64,000 nucleotides of DNA from JACKAF01 sp041391485 (GTDB taxonomy: Bacteria; Bdellovibrionota; FAC87; UBA2466; JACKAF01): assembly GCA_041391485.1 (NCBI GenBank), contig JAWKNY010000005.1, positions 1-64,000 of the forward strand, read 5' to 3'. Made by a program: the position numbers and the translations under genes. Shown one piece after another: positions 8,748-18,710 of this stretch. The first letter of the stretch is position 1, and the number at the start of each line of letters is the position of its first letter. A model generated the notes under the pieces. That model was given only the letters and a program-made list of their open reading frames with translations, searched no databases and was not told the origin of the DNA.

Positions 8748-10096
8748 GATCTTTTTCCGCGCGGGCTTTTCTCGAGAAAACCCGCGATAAACGCCGACTC
8801 GACCGGGAAGAAGTTCAGTTCCTGATAAAGGCCTATGTCGAGGGGACGTTTAGCGACTACCACCTTTCCGCCTGGCTAATGGCCGTCTACCTAAACGGAT
8901 TGAGCCGAGACGAAACCGTCTGGTTGACGGCGGCGATGCGAGATTCAGGCGTGAAGGTGCCGAGGGATCGTTCGGCCTCCAGCGCTTTTTGGATCGACAA
9001 ACACAGCACCGGTGGCGTGGGCGATAAGACCTCTTTGATTCTTGTTCCTCTCGTAGCGACTGTTTGCGAAAAAATCTTGGGCGCCGACAGTGTGCGTATC
9101 CCGATGGTTTCGGGTCGCGGGCTGGGTTACACCGGCGGTACCCTCGACAAACTGGAGTCCGTTCCTGGTTTTAGCGCGAGCCTGACGATGGAAGCGGCGA
9201 TGCAAGCGCTCCGTGAGAACCACTATTTTATGATGGGCCAGACGGCGGAATTGGTGCCGGCGGATCGAAAGCTGTACGCGCTACGGGACTGTACCGCAAC
9301 CATCGAAAGTATCCCTCTGATTGTCGCGAGCATTCTCAGCAAAAAACTTGCGGAGAACCTGGACGGGCTGGTGATCGATTTGAAGTGGGGCTCGGGTGCT
9401 TTTATGCACAAGCCGGAGCAGGGACGCGAGTTGGGTGAGATGTTGGTGGGGGTAGCGCGCGAATCAGGAGTGGACGCGGTTGCGGTGCTTACCCGAATGG
9501 ACGAACCGTTGGGCTATTGCGCGGGGCACTCGCTAGAGGTGGAAGAGTGCTTTCAGTACATTCGCGATGAAAGACGCGAGCCGGGCCTAGATAAGGTCAC
9601 GCTCGCTCTAGCGGCCTGGATGGTTTCGCTTTGCAGCCGGCGCAAGCTTTCGGTGGAGGCGGCGACAGAGGCCTGTGTGGAGGCCTTAGGTACACCGGCC
9701 CTGGAAGCGCAGTTTGTCCGCATGTTTACCGCACAAGGCGGCGACTGGAAGTCGTTCGCGGAGGGACGGGAGTCCGCGAAGAGGGGCCTGCACGTACTCG
9801 AATACAAAGCGGCCAATTCGGGATCGCTTTCCAAGCTGGACGCCGGGCAAATGGGGCGCTTGCTTTGGGAAATTGGCGCGGGCCGGGATCGCGTCGACGC
9901 TAAAATTGATTTGGAAGTCGGGCTGGAGTTTCATAAGAAGGTGGGAGCGAGTGTGAAAAAAGGAGAACCCTTGGTTTCCGTCTACCACCGCGACGCGGAT
10001 AGTGCGGCTATGGAAGCCCGGTTGGCTTCAGCGATTGAGATTTCGGAGACCGCCGTCGGGGGTCCCACGTGGCTCAGTGAGGTTATCGATGAATGA
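8744..10096 (+). CDS. deoA: Thymidine/pyrimidine-nucleoside phosphorylase
   Basis: 450 residues. Phosphorolyses thymidine (and in some members uridine) to base plus (deoxy)ribose-1-phosphate. Seen: the phosphate/nucleoside signature KHSTGGVGDKTSL (about 84-96), SGRGLGYTGGTLDKLES, the glycosyltransferase-3 core, and a C-terminal biotinyl-like PYNP domain. DeoA and Pdp differ mainly in substrate range and cannot be told apart here. The start is ATGA-coupled to deoB and the 3' end overlaps the punA start by 8 bp. Confidence 0.94.
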   Translation: MRSFSARAFLEKTRDKRRLDREEVQFLIKAYVEGTFSDYHLSAWLMAVYLNGLSRDETVWLTAAMRDSGVKVPRDRSASSAFWIDKHSTGGVGDKTSLILVPLVATVCEKILGADSVRIPMVSGRGLGYTGGTLDKLESVPGFSASLTMEAAMQALRENHYFMMGQTAELVPADRKLYALRDCTATIESIPLIVASILSKKLAENLDGLVIDLKWGSGAFMHKPEQGRELGEMLVGVARESGVDAVAVLTRMDEPLGYCAGHSLEVEECFQYIRDERREPGLDKVTLALAAWMVSLCSRRKLSVEAATEACVEALGTPALEAQFVRMFTAQGGDWKSFAEGRESAKRGLHVLEYKAANSGSLSKLDAGQMGRLLWEIGAGRDRVDAKIDLEVGLEFHKKVGASVKKGEPLVSVYHRDADSAAMEARLASAIEISETAVGGPTWLSEVIDE

Positions 10097-10925
10097 AAAT
10101 TGGATGGAGCGGATAGCGGAAGCGGAGGCGGCGTTGAAGAAGCGCGTGCCAGATTTTCCTAAGATAGTCATCGTACTGGGAAGTGGTCTGGGGTCTATCT
10201 TGACGTCGATGGAGATCGAAACGGAGATCCCCTACCCGGAGATTCCCCATTTCAAGGCCTCCACTGTGGTAGGCCACGCGGGGAAACTTGTCGTCGGTAA
10301 ACTAGGTAAAACTCGGGTGCTGGGGATGCAGGGGCGCTTTCATTTCTATGAAGGCTACTCCATGGCCGAAGTCGTTTTCCCTTACCGCGTTTTTGGACAA
10401 TTGGGCACTGGCGGTTTTCTTCTGACGAATGCGGCCGGCGGCGTGCACGCCGACATGGCACCGCGGGATTTGGTGTTAATTCGCGATCACATCAATATGA
10501 TGGGTAACAATCCACTCATCGGGAAAAATTTGGAGCTTCTGGGGCCTCGCTTTCCGGACATGACTCGCGCTTATGATCCCCAGTTCTGTGAGGCGATTCT
10601 AAGCGTTGCCCGGCAGAAGAAAGTGCGTTTGCGAGAAGGCGTTTACATGGGGATACTCGGACCCAGTTACGAGACGCCGAGTGAAATCAAGATGTACCGG
10701 AGCCTGGGTGCCGACGTGGTCGGCATGTCCACGGTGCCCGAGGTCATTGCGATCAACCACATGGGAAAACGCGTGGCAGCCATTTCGTGCGTCACGAATC
10801 TGGCCGCCGGAGTCGGCGCTTCCCCGCTCAACCATGAAGAAGTGCTCAGCGCCACCGAGCATGGCCACCAGGAGTTTGCGGATTTGGTTTCGGGATCGGT
10901 ATCAGAAATGGCGGCACTGTTGTGA
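10089..10925 (+). CDS. punA: Purine nucleoside phosphorylase (PNP/MTAP type)
   Basis: 278 residues from ATG 10089, which has AGTGAGG upstream; a longer in-frame ORF from 10002 lies inside deoA and lacks similarity. Trimeric PNP signatures: VLGSGLGS (phosphate loop), GMQGRFHFYEGY, TNAAGGV, and YETPSEIKMYRSLGADVVGM with the purine-site residues. Splits (deoxy)inosine and guanosine with phosphate, giving sugar-1-phosphate for DeoB. Ends in a GTGA overlap with cdd. Confidence 0.95.
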   Translation: MNENWMERIAEAEAALKKRVPDFPKIVIVLGSGLGSILTSMEIETEIPYPEIPHFKASTVVGHAGKLVVGKLGKTRVLGMQGRFHFYEGYSMAEVVFPYRVFGQLGTGGFLLTNAAGGVHADMAPRDLVLIRDHINMMGNNPLIGKNLELLGPRFPDMTRAYDPQFCEAILSVARQKKVRLREGVYMGILGPSYETPSEIKMYRSLGADVVGMSTVPEVIAINHMGKRVAAISCVTNLAAGVGASPLNHEEVLSATEHGHQEFADLVSGSVSEMAALL

Positions 10926-11383
10926 AGCCACTATCGCAACTGCCCAAGGATCTTTTGCCGCTTTTTGAGGCGGCCACGGAAGTACGCAAACATTCGTACT
11001 CTCCTTATTCCAAGTTTGCCGTCGGTTCGGTGATTCGTACGACCGAGGGAACGGTTTTTGCCGGCTGCAACGTGGAGACGGTCGCCTACAACAATTCCCT
11101 GCACGCGGAGATGGGAGCCGTTTCAAAATTGGTAGCGGCCGGTGCGAGGCGCTTTGATACTGTCGTGGTGGTGACGGAGTCCGACGAGCCGGTTTTTCCG
11201 TGCGGCTTTTGTTTGCAATATTTGTCGGAATTTGGAAGTGACGCCGATGTCTACGCCATCAACTTGCGTGGCGAGGGAACGTTTAGAAGCGCAAAACTTT
11301 CGGCCCTATTGCCCTATCAGTTTCAAGGGCACCACATCCGAACCGCCCCTCAAACAGAGTTTTCAGAAGGAGAGCAGTTGTGA
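10922..11383 (+). CDS. cdd: Cytidine deaminase
   Basis: 153 residues, GTG start within the punA stop (GTGA). Homotetrameric-type cytidine deaminase: catalytic HAE at 61-63 and zinc cysteines in PCGFC (C94, C97). The usual PCGxCRQ is PCGFCLQ here, with Leu for Arg. Converts (deoxy)cytidine to (deoxy)uridine, which DeoA-type phosphorylase can then use. N-terminal SYSPYSKFAVGS is the family substrate-loop signature. Confidence 0.93.
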   Translation: MKPLSQLPKDLLPLFEAATEVRKHSYSPYSKFAVGSVIRTTEGTVFAGCNVETVAYNNSLHAEMGAVSKLVAAGARRFDTVVVVTESDEPVFPCGFCLQYLSEFGSDADVYAINLRGEGTFRSAKLSALLPYQFQGHHIRTAPQTEFSEGEQL

Positions 11384-12744
11384 GTGAATCGTTGTACATC
11401 GTTGGAGGAACGGTACTGACCATGAACGCCGCGATGGAGGTGATAGAGAACGGCGTGGTGGAAGTTCTGGACGGAAAGATCCAGCAAGTCGGTTCGGCGG
11501 AGTCTGTTCCCGTTCCGCAAGGCGCGCGCACCTTGGATGCAAAACACTGTCTGGTATTGCCGGGATTTATCAACGGCCATACCCACACCGGCATGGGGCT
11601 CATTCGAGGCATTGCCGAGGATCTTCCTTTCGATCAGTGGCTGAACGACGTGATTCTCCCCACGGAAAAACGATGGGGAAGCCCTGAGTTTGTCTACACG
11701 GGAACCTTGCTTTCCTGTGCTGAAATGATCAAGGCGGGAACGACGACATTTAATGACATGTACCATTTTGAAGAAGCGTCGGCGCGCGCGGCCAACACCA
11801 TTGGAATGCGCGGGATTTGCGCGCAGGATCTGTCCGCCATTACGTGGGAGGGAGAAAAAGCGGGTACCGTTGCCGAGCGCATGGATGAGTTTCGTGCGTC
11901 GCTCTCGGGTTTTTCCAGAGTCACTCCTGCTTTGGGACCGCACGCTATTTATACCGTCGACAGACCCATGTTCGAGGAGCTGATCGCCTACGCTGGCGAA
12001 AATGACTTACTCGTTCACATGCACTTATCAGAGACCAAAGAAGAAGTGCGCCGGTGTTTGCGCGAGAACAACCAAACGCCGCCCGAGTATTGCAAGACAC
12101 TGGGTCTGTTTGATGTAAAAACCGTCTGCGCCCACGGGACCTGCCTTTCTCCAGCGGATATCGCGCTACTGGCCGAGCACCGGGTAGGGATCATTCACAA
12201 CCCCGAGTCGAATCTGAAATTGGAGACGAAGATTTGTCCGGTGCCGGAGTTGCGTCACGCCGGTGTTGCGGTCGGGCTGGGGACAGACAGTGTGGCAAGC
12301 AACAATGATTTGGATCTGTTGCAGGAAGCCGACACCGCTGCCAAGTTGCAGACCTACCGTAAAGGGATTGGCACGTTAACCGCCCAAGACACCGTGCGCA
12401 TGATGACCATTGATGGCGCGCGGGCTCTTCGAATGGATTCCTGGGTGGGTTCGCTCGAGGTGGGCAAGCAGGCCGACATTGTTTGCATTGATGTGAATAA
12501 GCCTAACGCAGTGCCGCTCTACAACCCGTACGCACAGCTCGTCTATAGCAGCACCGGTGCGGACGCGAAGCACACGCTAGTCGAGGGCGAGCTTTTGATG
12601 GAAGACTACCGGTTGACGCGCATTGACGAGCAAGCGCTGCTCGAAGAAGCCCGGGCGTGGGGCAAACGGATTTACGCGGACTACCACAAACCGGCGGGGC
12701 AGAGCCGAGGAAATCGCGGCCCGCAAGACAACGCCCTGCACTAG
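11380..12744 (+). CDS. mtaD: Amidohydrolase: MTA/S-adenosylhomocysteine (or adenosine-type) deaminase
   Basis: 454 residues, GTG start overlapping the cdd stop. Metal-dependent hydrolase of the ATZ/TRZ-MtaD family: HxH in GHTHTGMGLIRG, HMHLSETKEEV, AHGTCLSPADI, and the metal Asp in GLGTDSVASNNDLDLL. MtaD members deaminate 5'-methylthioadenosine and S-adenosylhomocysteine; some accept adenosine. The position after deoC-deoB-deoA-punA-cdd suggests a purine-nucleoside deaminase feeding PunA. Last gene of the coupled operon; exact substrate not resolvable. Confidence 0.88.
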   Translation: MSESLYIVGGTVLTMNAAMEVIENGVVEVLDGKIQQVGSAESVPVPQGARTLDAKHCLVLPGFINGHTHTGMGLIRGIAEDLPFDQWLNDVILPTEKRWGSPEFVYTGTLLSCAEMIKAGTTTFNDMYHFEEASARAANTIGMRGICAQDLSAITWEGEKAGTVAERMDEFRASLSGFSRVTPALGPHAIYTVDRPMFEELIAYAGENDLLVHMHLSETKEEVRRCLRENNQTPPEYCKTLGLFDVKTVCAHGTCLSPADIALLAEHRVGIIHNPESNLKLETKICPVPELRHAGVAVGLGTDSVASNNDLDLLQEADTAAKLQTYRKGIGTLTAQDTVRMMTIDGARALRMDSWVGSLEVGKQADIVCIDVNKPNAVPLYNPYAQLVYSSTGADAKHTLVEGELLMEDYRLTRIDEQALLEEARAWGKRIYADYHKPAGQSRGNRGPQDNALH

Positions 12745-12759
12745 CGCGAGGTATCAGGC

Positions 12760-12789
12760 TTGACATGGGCCTGTTCCTAAAAGGAGAAT
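12760..12789 (+). promoter_or_regulatory. Candidate sigma-70 promoter for prkA operon
   Basis: TTGACA (12760-12765) lies 18 bp before GAGAAT (12784-12789), a perfect -35 with a 4/6 -10. It sits in the 201-bp gap between mtaD and prkA, giving a leader of about 150 nt. The -10 is weak and the call rests on sequence only. I found no GG-N10-GC sigma-54 site in this gap. Confidence 0.35.
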
Positions 12790-12945
12790 GCCGCGTTATA
12801 GAGGGTCATTTGTGCCGGGGATCACGGCGAAGAAATGTGAAAAGCATTGTTTGTCGTGGCTGTAGCCTTCATAATAGTAGTAAGGGCGCTTCCACCTCGA
12901 GCCCAAGAATTCCCTGATAGCTTCAATTCGGACTAAGGAGAACTA

Positions 12946-15024
12946 ATGTCTGGTTCGCTTAACATTAAAGATTTCATCGGCGGGCTCCAAAATCTAGAGG
13001 GCTACCAGAGCGCTCATTGGGAAGGCACCTTTCAAGAATACATCGACCTTGTAAAAGAGCGGCCAGAAGTCACGCGCAACGCCTTTCAGCGCCTCTATGA
13101 CTTGATGATCAGCTACGGCACTGAAGAGTATGTAGATTTTAAGAAAAAAGTTATCTCCTACAATTTTTTCAAAGACCCCATCGATAACGGGAAAGACGCC
13201 GTTTTCGGGCTAGACGTCCAGCTCATGAAATTTGTGAATGTGATCAAGGCGGCCTCGCAAGGCTTTGGTCCCGAAAAGCGGGTTATCTTGTTGCACGGGC
13301 CGGTCGGAAGTTCAAAGAGCACGATCGTTCGTCTCATTAAAAAAGGTCTTGAGAACTACTCCAAGACGGAAGAGGGCGCGCTCTTCACCTACCGCTGGGT
13401 GACCAATGGTTCCGAGCAGGTCCGAGAGCTTTTCGGAGGGCATGACATTGTTCCGGATCCGATGAACGAAGAGCCCTTGAAGCTCATCCCTCAGGACTAC
13501 CGGAAAAAGTTTTGTGAACAACTCAACCGCGGCCGTAAGGACGATCAGCACCGCGTGGCAATCACCGGGGATCTCTGCCCGCCGTCCAATTACCTCTTCA
13601 ACGAGCTGATGGCGCTCTATAAAGGGGACTGGACGAAAGTGGTGGACCACGTCCGCGTGCGCCGCATGATCCTTTCGGAAAAGAATCGCATCGGTATCGG
13701 TACCTTCCAGCCCAAGGACGAAAAGAACCAGGATTCCACTGAGCTTACGGGCGATATCAACTACCGCAAAATCGCGGAATACGGTTCTGACTCTGACCCG
13801 CGTGCTTTCAACTTTGACGGCGAATTCAACGTCGCTAACCGCGGCGTGATCGAATTTATCGAAGTCTTGAAGCTGGATGTCGCCTTCCTCTACGATCTGC
13901 TTGGCGCCTCCCAGGAGCACAAGATTAAGCCCAAGAAGTTCGCGCAAACGGATATTGATGAGGTCATCATCGGCCACACCAACGAGCCGGAGTACCGCAA
14001 ACTTCAGAACAACGAGTTCATGGAAGCGCTGCGGGATCGTACGGTAAAGATCGATGTGCCGTACATCACCAAGCTGAAGGAAGAAAACCGGATTTATCTT
14101 AAGGATTTCAATTCCAATACCATCAAGGGCAAGCACATCGCGCCGCACACCATCGACATGGCGTCGATGTGGGCGGTTTTGACTCGCTTGGAAGTTCCCA
14201 AGAAGGCCAATTTGACCTTGCTGCAAAAGCTGAAGCTCTACAACGGCAAGACATTGGCCGGATTTACAGAAGACAACGTCCGGGAGCTCCGCAAGGAAGC
14301 CATCCGAGAAGGGATGGAAGGGATCTCGCCGCGTTATATCCAGGACAAGATTTCCAATGCCTTGGTCAACACCAAGGATGGCAACGTCGGGTGTATCAAC
14401 CCCTTCATGGTTCTCAACGAGCTGGAAGCGGGGCTTCGCAGCCATTCGCTCATCTCTTCTGAAGAGAAGAAAAAGCACTACCGTGAACTGTTAGCGGTAG
14501 TGAAGCAGGAGTTCGAAGACATCGTGAAGAGCGAAGTCCAGCGGGCTATTTCTGCGGATGAAGAGGCGATGGCGCGCTTGTGTGCGAACTACATCGACAA
14601 CGTGAAGGCCTATACTCAACGAGAAAAGGTCAAGAACCGCTACACCGGCCAGGATGAAGAGCCCGATGAGAGATTGATGCGGTCGATTGAAGATAAGATC
14701 GACATTCCGGAAAGCCGCAAAGACGACTTCCGCCGCGAAATCATGAACTACATCGGTGCCTTGGCTTTGGAAGGGCGGCCGTTCGATTACAAGACCAACG
14801 AACGTCTACACAAAGCTTTGGAACTCAAGTTGTTCGAAGATCAAAAAGACACCATCAAGCTTACCAGTCTTGTGTCCAATGTTGTGGACCAAAGCACGCA
14901 GGAAAAGATTGATATCGTCAAAGGCCGTTTGATTAAGAATTACGGGTATTGCGAAATCTGCTCTACCGATATTCTCACCTTTGTCGCCTCAATTTTCGCG
15001 CGCGGTGACGTAAAGCGGAAGTAA
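12946..15024 (+). CDS. prkA: PrkA-family serine protein kinase / AAA+ ATPase
   Basis: 692 residues, strong ribosome-binding site (AAGGAG). N-terminal AAA+ domain with Walker A GPVGSSKST (118-126) and the PrkA C-terminal region (about 420-690). PrkA proteins form a conserved trio with YeaH/YhbH and SpoVR, linked to stress, stationary phase and sporulation. The annotated kinase activity is debated for some members, and some have been reported to act as AAA+ proteases. Followed after 21 bp by yhbH, so one operon. Confidence 0.95.
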   Translation: MSGSLNIKDFIGGLQNLEGYQSAHWEGTFQEYIDLVKERPEVTRNAFQRLYDLMISYGTEEYVDFKKKVISYNFFKDPIDNGKDAVFGLDVQLMKFVNVIKAASQGFGPEKRVILLHGPVGSSKSTIVRLIKKGLENYSKTEEGALFTYRWVTNGSEQVRELFGGHDIVPDPMNEEPLKLIPQDYRKKFCEQLNRGRKDDQHRVAITGDLCPPSNYLFNELMALYKGDWTKVVDHVRVRRMILSEKNRIGIGTFQPKDEKNQDSTELTGDINYRKIAEYGSDSDPRAFNFDGEFNVANRGVIEFIEVLKLDVAFLYDLLGASQEHKIKPKKFAQTDIDEVIIGHTNEPEYRKLQNNEFMEALRDRTVKIDVPYITKLKEENRIYLKDFNSNTIKGKHIAPHTIDMASMWAVLTRLEVPKKANLTLLQKLKLYNGKTLAGFTEDNVRELRKEAIREGMEGISPRYIQDKISNALVNTKDGNVGCINPFMVLNELEAGLRSHSLISSEEKKKHYRELLAVVKQEFEDIVKSEVQRAISADEEAMARLCANYIDNVKAYTQREKVKNRYTGQDEEPDERLMRSIEDKIDIPESRKDDFRREIMNYIGALALEGRPFDYKTNERLHKALELKLFEDQKDTIKLTSLVSNVVDQSTQEKIDIVKGRLIKNYGYCEICSTDILTFVASIFARGDVKRK

Positions 15025-15045
15025 ACGCCGAAGGGATACCACCGG

Positions 15046-16152
15046 ATGATCGCCGGAATCAAGCGAGATCACTTACGTTTTAAGCAGATCGTTAAGGGTA
15101 AGATTAAGCGGAATCTTAAGAAGTATATTACCCAGGGCGAGATGATAGGGCGGCAGGGGAAAGACTACGTCAGTATTCCCATCGCGCAGATCGATCTGCC
15201 TAGATTTAAGTTTGGGAAGAAACAGCAGGGGGGCGTTGGCCAGGGCGAAGGCGCTCCGGGAACGCCGCTGGGCCAAGGCGAGCAAGAGGGCGAAGGCTCC
15301 AAAGCCGGCCAGGGCGAAGGCAAACACTTCCTGGAAGTCGACGTCACGCTACAAGAACTTGCCGAAATGCTCGCCGAAGAACTGGAGCTTCCACGCATTG
15401 AACCCAAGGGCCACCGCCAGACTGAAAGCATGCGGCGGCGCTACAGTGGGATCAACACCGCAGGTCCGGATTCTCTCCGTCATATCAAGCGCACCTATAG
15501 AGAAGCGCTGAAACGACAGATCTTGTCGGGGATGTACAACCCCAAAGATCCCGTGATTATCCCGATCAAATCCGACTTTAGATACCGCACCTGGAAGAAC
15601 GTCCAGGTTCCTGAGAACAATGCCGTCATCATTTACATGATGGACGTCTCAGGAAGTATGGGGGACGAGCAGAAGGAAATCGTGCGAACGGCGTCCTTTT
15701 GGATCGATACCTGGATCCAGTCTCAGTACAAAGATATCGATGTGCGCTACATCATCCATGACGCCACCGCCAAAGAAGTAGATCAGAATACGTTTTATCA
15801 CACGCGTGAAAGTGGCGGTACGCTCATTAGCTCGGCCTACCGGCTTTGCAACGAGATGATTGACCGGGAATATCCCCTAAGCGACTGGAACATCTACGCG
15901 TTCCATTTTTCTGACGGCGATAACTGGTCAGGTGAAGATACCAAGTTTTGTGTGGAGATGCTGAAGGAAAAAATCATCCCCAAGGTGAACGCCTTCTGTT
16001 ACGGGCAAGTCGAGAGCCGCTACGGTAGCGGCCAGTTCATCAAGGATTTGCTCGGCTTCTTCAAGGAAGATGAAAAACTCATCACTTCCAAGATCGAAAA
16101 CAAGGAAGCGATCTACCGTGCGCTTAAAGACTTCCTAGGCAAAGGGAAATAG
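15046..16152 (+). CDS. yhbH: DUF444 (YeaH/YhbH) von Willebrand factor A-like protein
   Basis: 368 residues. A Gly/Gln/Glu-rich linker (about 62-93; GQGEGAPG, GQGEQEGEG) separates a basic N-terminal region from a VWA domain with MIDAS motif DVSGSMGD beginning at D200. This family always sits with PrkA and SpoVR and is thought to be a substrate or adaptor of PrkA. The stop is 2 bp before spoVR. Confidence 0.94.
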   Translation: MIAGIKRDHLRFKQIVKGKIKRNLKKYITQGEMIGRQGKDYVSIPIAQIDLPRFKFGKKQQGGVGQGEGAPGTPLGQGEQEGEGSKAGQGEGKHFLEVDVTLQELAEMLAEELELPRIEPKGHRQTESMRRRYSGINTAGPDSLRHIKRTYREALKRQILSGMYNPKDPVIIPIKSDFRYRTWKNVQVPENNAVIIYMMDVSGSMGDEQKEIVRTASFWIDTWIQSQYKDIDVRYIIHDATAKEVDQNTFYHTRESGGTLISSAYRLCNEMIDREYPLSDWNIYAFHFSDGDNWSGEDTKFCVEMLKEKIIPKVNAFCYGQVESRYGSGQFIKDLLGFFKEDEKLITSKIENKEAIYRALKDFLGKGK

Positions 16153-16154
16153 CA

Positions 16155-17647
16155 ATGATTCGAGCGCTGTCTCCAGAGCTGCAAAAAGCCCAACAAGAAA
16201 TTTTAGAATTGGCGCGGGGCTACGGGCTGGATTGTTTCGAAACCATTTTTGAGCTGGTGGACTACGACGAGATCAACGAGATCGCGGCGCTGGGTGGATT
16301 CCCGACGCGTTACCCCCACTGGCGTTTCGGCATGGAGTACGACTACCTCCACAAAGGATATTCGTGGGGCCTTCAAAAGATTTATGAGCTCGTGATCAAT
16401 AATGATCCTTGTTACGCCTACCTCCAAATGGGCAACATGATCGTGGATCAGAAACTCGTGATGGCGCACGTTTATGGCCACTGTGATTTTTTCAAGAACA
16501 ACATGTGGTTCTCGAAAACGAACCGCAAGATGCTCGATCAGATGGCCAACCACGGGACCCGCATCCGCAATTTTCAGGATAAAGTGGGTGTGGAAGCTGT
16601 AGAAGATTTTATCGATTGCTGCCTCTCCATCGATAATCTGATCGACCCCCACAGCGCGTTTATTAATCCGGCTCAGCAGCCTGGGCTTCTTTCAGCCCGC
16701 GAAGAGTCTGTGCCTGCGGCTGAAGTAAAGAAATTGAAGTCTCACCGAGACTACATGGATCGCTACGTGAACCCGACGGAGTTTTTGGAGCGGGAACGGG
16801 AAAAGATCACCGAGCAGGCGGAGAAAGAGCGCAAATTTCCGGCTCACCCCGAACGCGACATCATGAAGTTTCTCATCGACTACGCGCCGCTCGAACCCTG
16901 GCAGCAAGAGATCTTGTCCATCATGCGCAACGAAGCGTATTACTTCGTGCCGCAGGGCCAGACAAAAATCATGAACGAAGGTTGGGCGTCGTATTGGCAC
17001 TCCTTCCTTATGACGCGACATATTTTGAAAGACTCCGAAGTCATTGATTTCGCCGATCACCATAGCGGCACTCTGGCGACGAGTCCCGGACAGATTAACC
17101 CTTACAAACTCGGTATCGAACTATTCCGCGACATCGAAGATCGTTGGAACAAGGGAAAATTTGGAAAAGAATACGACGAGTGCGACGACATTAAGGTCAA
17201 ACGTGAGTGGGACAAGAAGGTGGGCGAAGGTCGGAAGAAGATCTTCGAGGTACGAAAGCTTTATAACGATGTCACCTTCATCGATACTTTCATGAACGAA
17301 GAGTTTTGCGAAGCGCAGAAGCTCTTCACCTATGGTTTCAATCGACGCACCGGCCAGTACGAGATCGTGGACAGAGATTGGCGCAAAGTGAAGCAGCAGC
17401 TTCTTTTGGGCTCACCAATTTCGGGAATCCGGTCATTACCGTGACGGACGCGAACTTCGAGAACCGCGGCGAGCTGCTGCTTGAGCACCGCCACGAGGGT
17501 ATCGATTTGGATTATGAAAAGGCCGTGGAAACACTACGTAACTTACAATATTTTTGGAAGCGGCCGGTAAATATTCTCACCAAGTACAACTCTCAGGCAA
17601 AACTTGTCAGTTTCGATGGCAAGGAAGCTAAAGAAAAAGACGCTTAG
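16155..17647 (+). pseudogene. spoVR: SpoVR family protein (single frameshift near C-terminus)
   Basis: The frame from ATG 16155 gives about 415 good SpoVR residues (EIAALGGFPTRYPHWRFGME, NEGWASYWHSF, GFNRRTGQYEIVDRDW), then breaks near 17402-17407. The adjacent frame continues as FGLTNFGNPVITVTDANFENRGELLLEH, the family's C-terminal signature (split here for length: GLTNFGNPVI, NRGELLLEH), to the TAG at 17647. Adding one T in the TTTT run restores a 497-residue protein. SpoVR is the third member of the PrkA module. A read error is the likely cause. Confidence 0.9.
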
Positions 17648-17670
17648 AAAATTTGAATACAGGAGAGGCT

Positions 17671-18663
17671 ATGGATACCCCTCAGAATGCGGGTCCGCAA
17701 GAAAAGCCCCACAAGATCATTATCGGGGACTTCGCGCCAGTGAAGTTTGAGAAGCTTATTCGAATGTGGAATAAGCAGAATATCGTCAGCGAAGCGGTCA
17801 CAGAAGCCGGCGTGTTTTTGAGTCAGCTTAAACGCAACCACTACGATCTTGCCATTGTGAATCTACTTCTGGGTGGCATCGGTCCCAACAAGCTCATCCG
17901 GGACGTGAAAGCGCTTTCAGCGAACAAAGACATCCGCGTGGTGGTGGTCTCCAAACAGGTGCATCGCCTGAACATCGAGAATGCGGTCAGAGCCGGTGCG
18001 GACGATTTTGTCGCCGAGCCTTTTGATCGCGAGAACATATTTCACCGAATCATTTACCATCTGGGCCCCAAGAAAGTGGTCGCGGAACAGGCCCTGGAGA
18101 GCGCACGCGAAGCTTCGACTCTACTCGATCACAAAGACTTCATTTCCTTGCTACTCAATACGGTGGAGTCCCTCAGCCGCGAGTCCACCGAGCAATCTCA
18201 GAATGCCATCCTGCGTTCCCTGCAAGGGGTCGCCAAGCTGTTGGATTCTAACCGGACCTCACTGATTCTTTTTGAAGACAAAATGGAGACCGGCCTTGTG
18301 GTCGCGTCCAGTGACGATCCGGACTTCAAGGATTTTAGAATCAAGCTGACCTCCTATCCGGAAGTGCAACACGTGGCAACGACCGGGCAAATCGTCCTCG
18401 TCGACGACGTGAATCGCAACCAGATGACCAAGAATATTCAGGACAAGGTGAAATCCATTCAGATCGGATCGATTATGGTTTTTCCGGTCCGGTTCCATGG
18501 TAACAATATCGGCGTGCTCGTGGTGCGCCGCAAAAACTCTCAGGACCTGCCGCCGGTGGAGGTGCTTTCCATGCTCCAAGCGCTGGCAAACATCCTCGCT
18601 TCCCACTGCAATATCAAGCTATTACTTCGCAAGATCTATAGTGACTTTGCGGCCAATGGATAA
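17671..18663 (+). CDS. Degenerate receiver domain + GAF domain regulator
   Basis: 330 residues from ATG 17671, chosen over TTG 17653 because AGGAG (17661-17665) is well spaced. Residues 14-135 follow the CheY fold (IIIGDFAPVKFEKL; DDFVAEPFDRENIFHRI with the switch/Lys region altered), but the phospho-acceptor position is N64 in LAIVNLLLGG, so normal phosphorylation is unlikely. Residues about 155-325 are a GAF domain (LLDSNRTSLILFEDK; VATTGQIVLVDDV; GSIMVFPVRFHGNNIGVLVV). No output domain. Located 23 bp after spoVR, so probably a sensor or adaptor for the PrkA module. Confidence 0.8.
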   Translation: MDTPQNAGPQEKPHKIIIGDFAPVKFEKLIRMWNKQNIVSEAVTEAGVFLSQLKRNHYDLAIVNLLLGGIGPNKLIRDVKALSANKDIRVVVVSKQVHRLNIENAVRAGADDFVAEPFDRENIFHRIIYHLGPKKVVAEQALESAREASTLLDHKDFISLLLNTVESLSRESTEQSQNAILRSLQGVAKLLDSNRTSLILFEDKMETGLVVASSDDPDFKDFRIKLTSYPEVQHVATTGQIVLVDDVNRNQMTKNIQDKVKSIQIGSIMVFPVRFHGNNIGVLVVRRKNSQDLPPVEVLSMLQALANILASHCNIKLLLRKIYSDFAANG

Positions 18664-18710
18664 TACAAACACCCAATAATGTGGGAGAGGCTATAGCCTC
18701 AGAATTCGAT

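Noticed and set aside
13312..14478. 388-residue minus-strand ORF inside prkA
   Set aside because: Lies wholly antisense to a well-conserved gene, has no family features and mirrors prkA codon bias; a shadow ORF.
17661..18695. Repeated GGAGAGGCTAT at 17661 and 18683, possibly a duplicated start region
   Set aside because: Only about 12 bases are shared; the first is a normal ribosome-binding site, the second may be chance or a mis-called start of gdhA.
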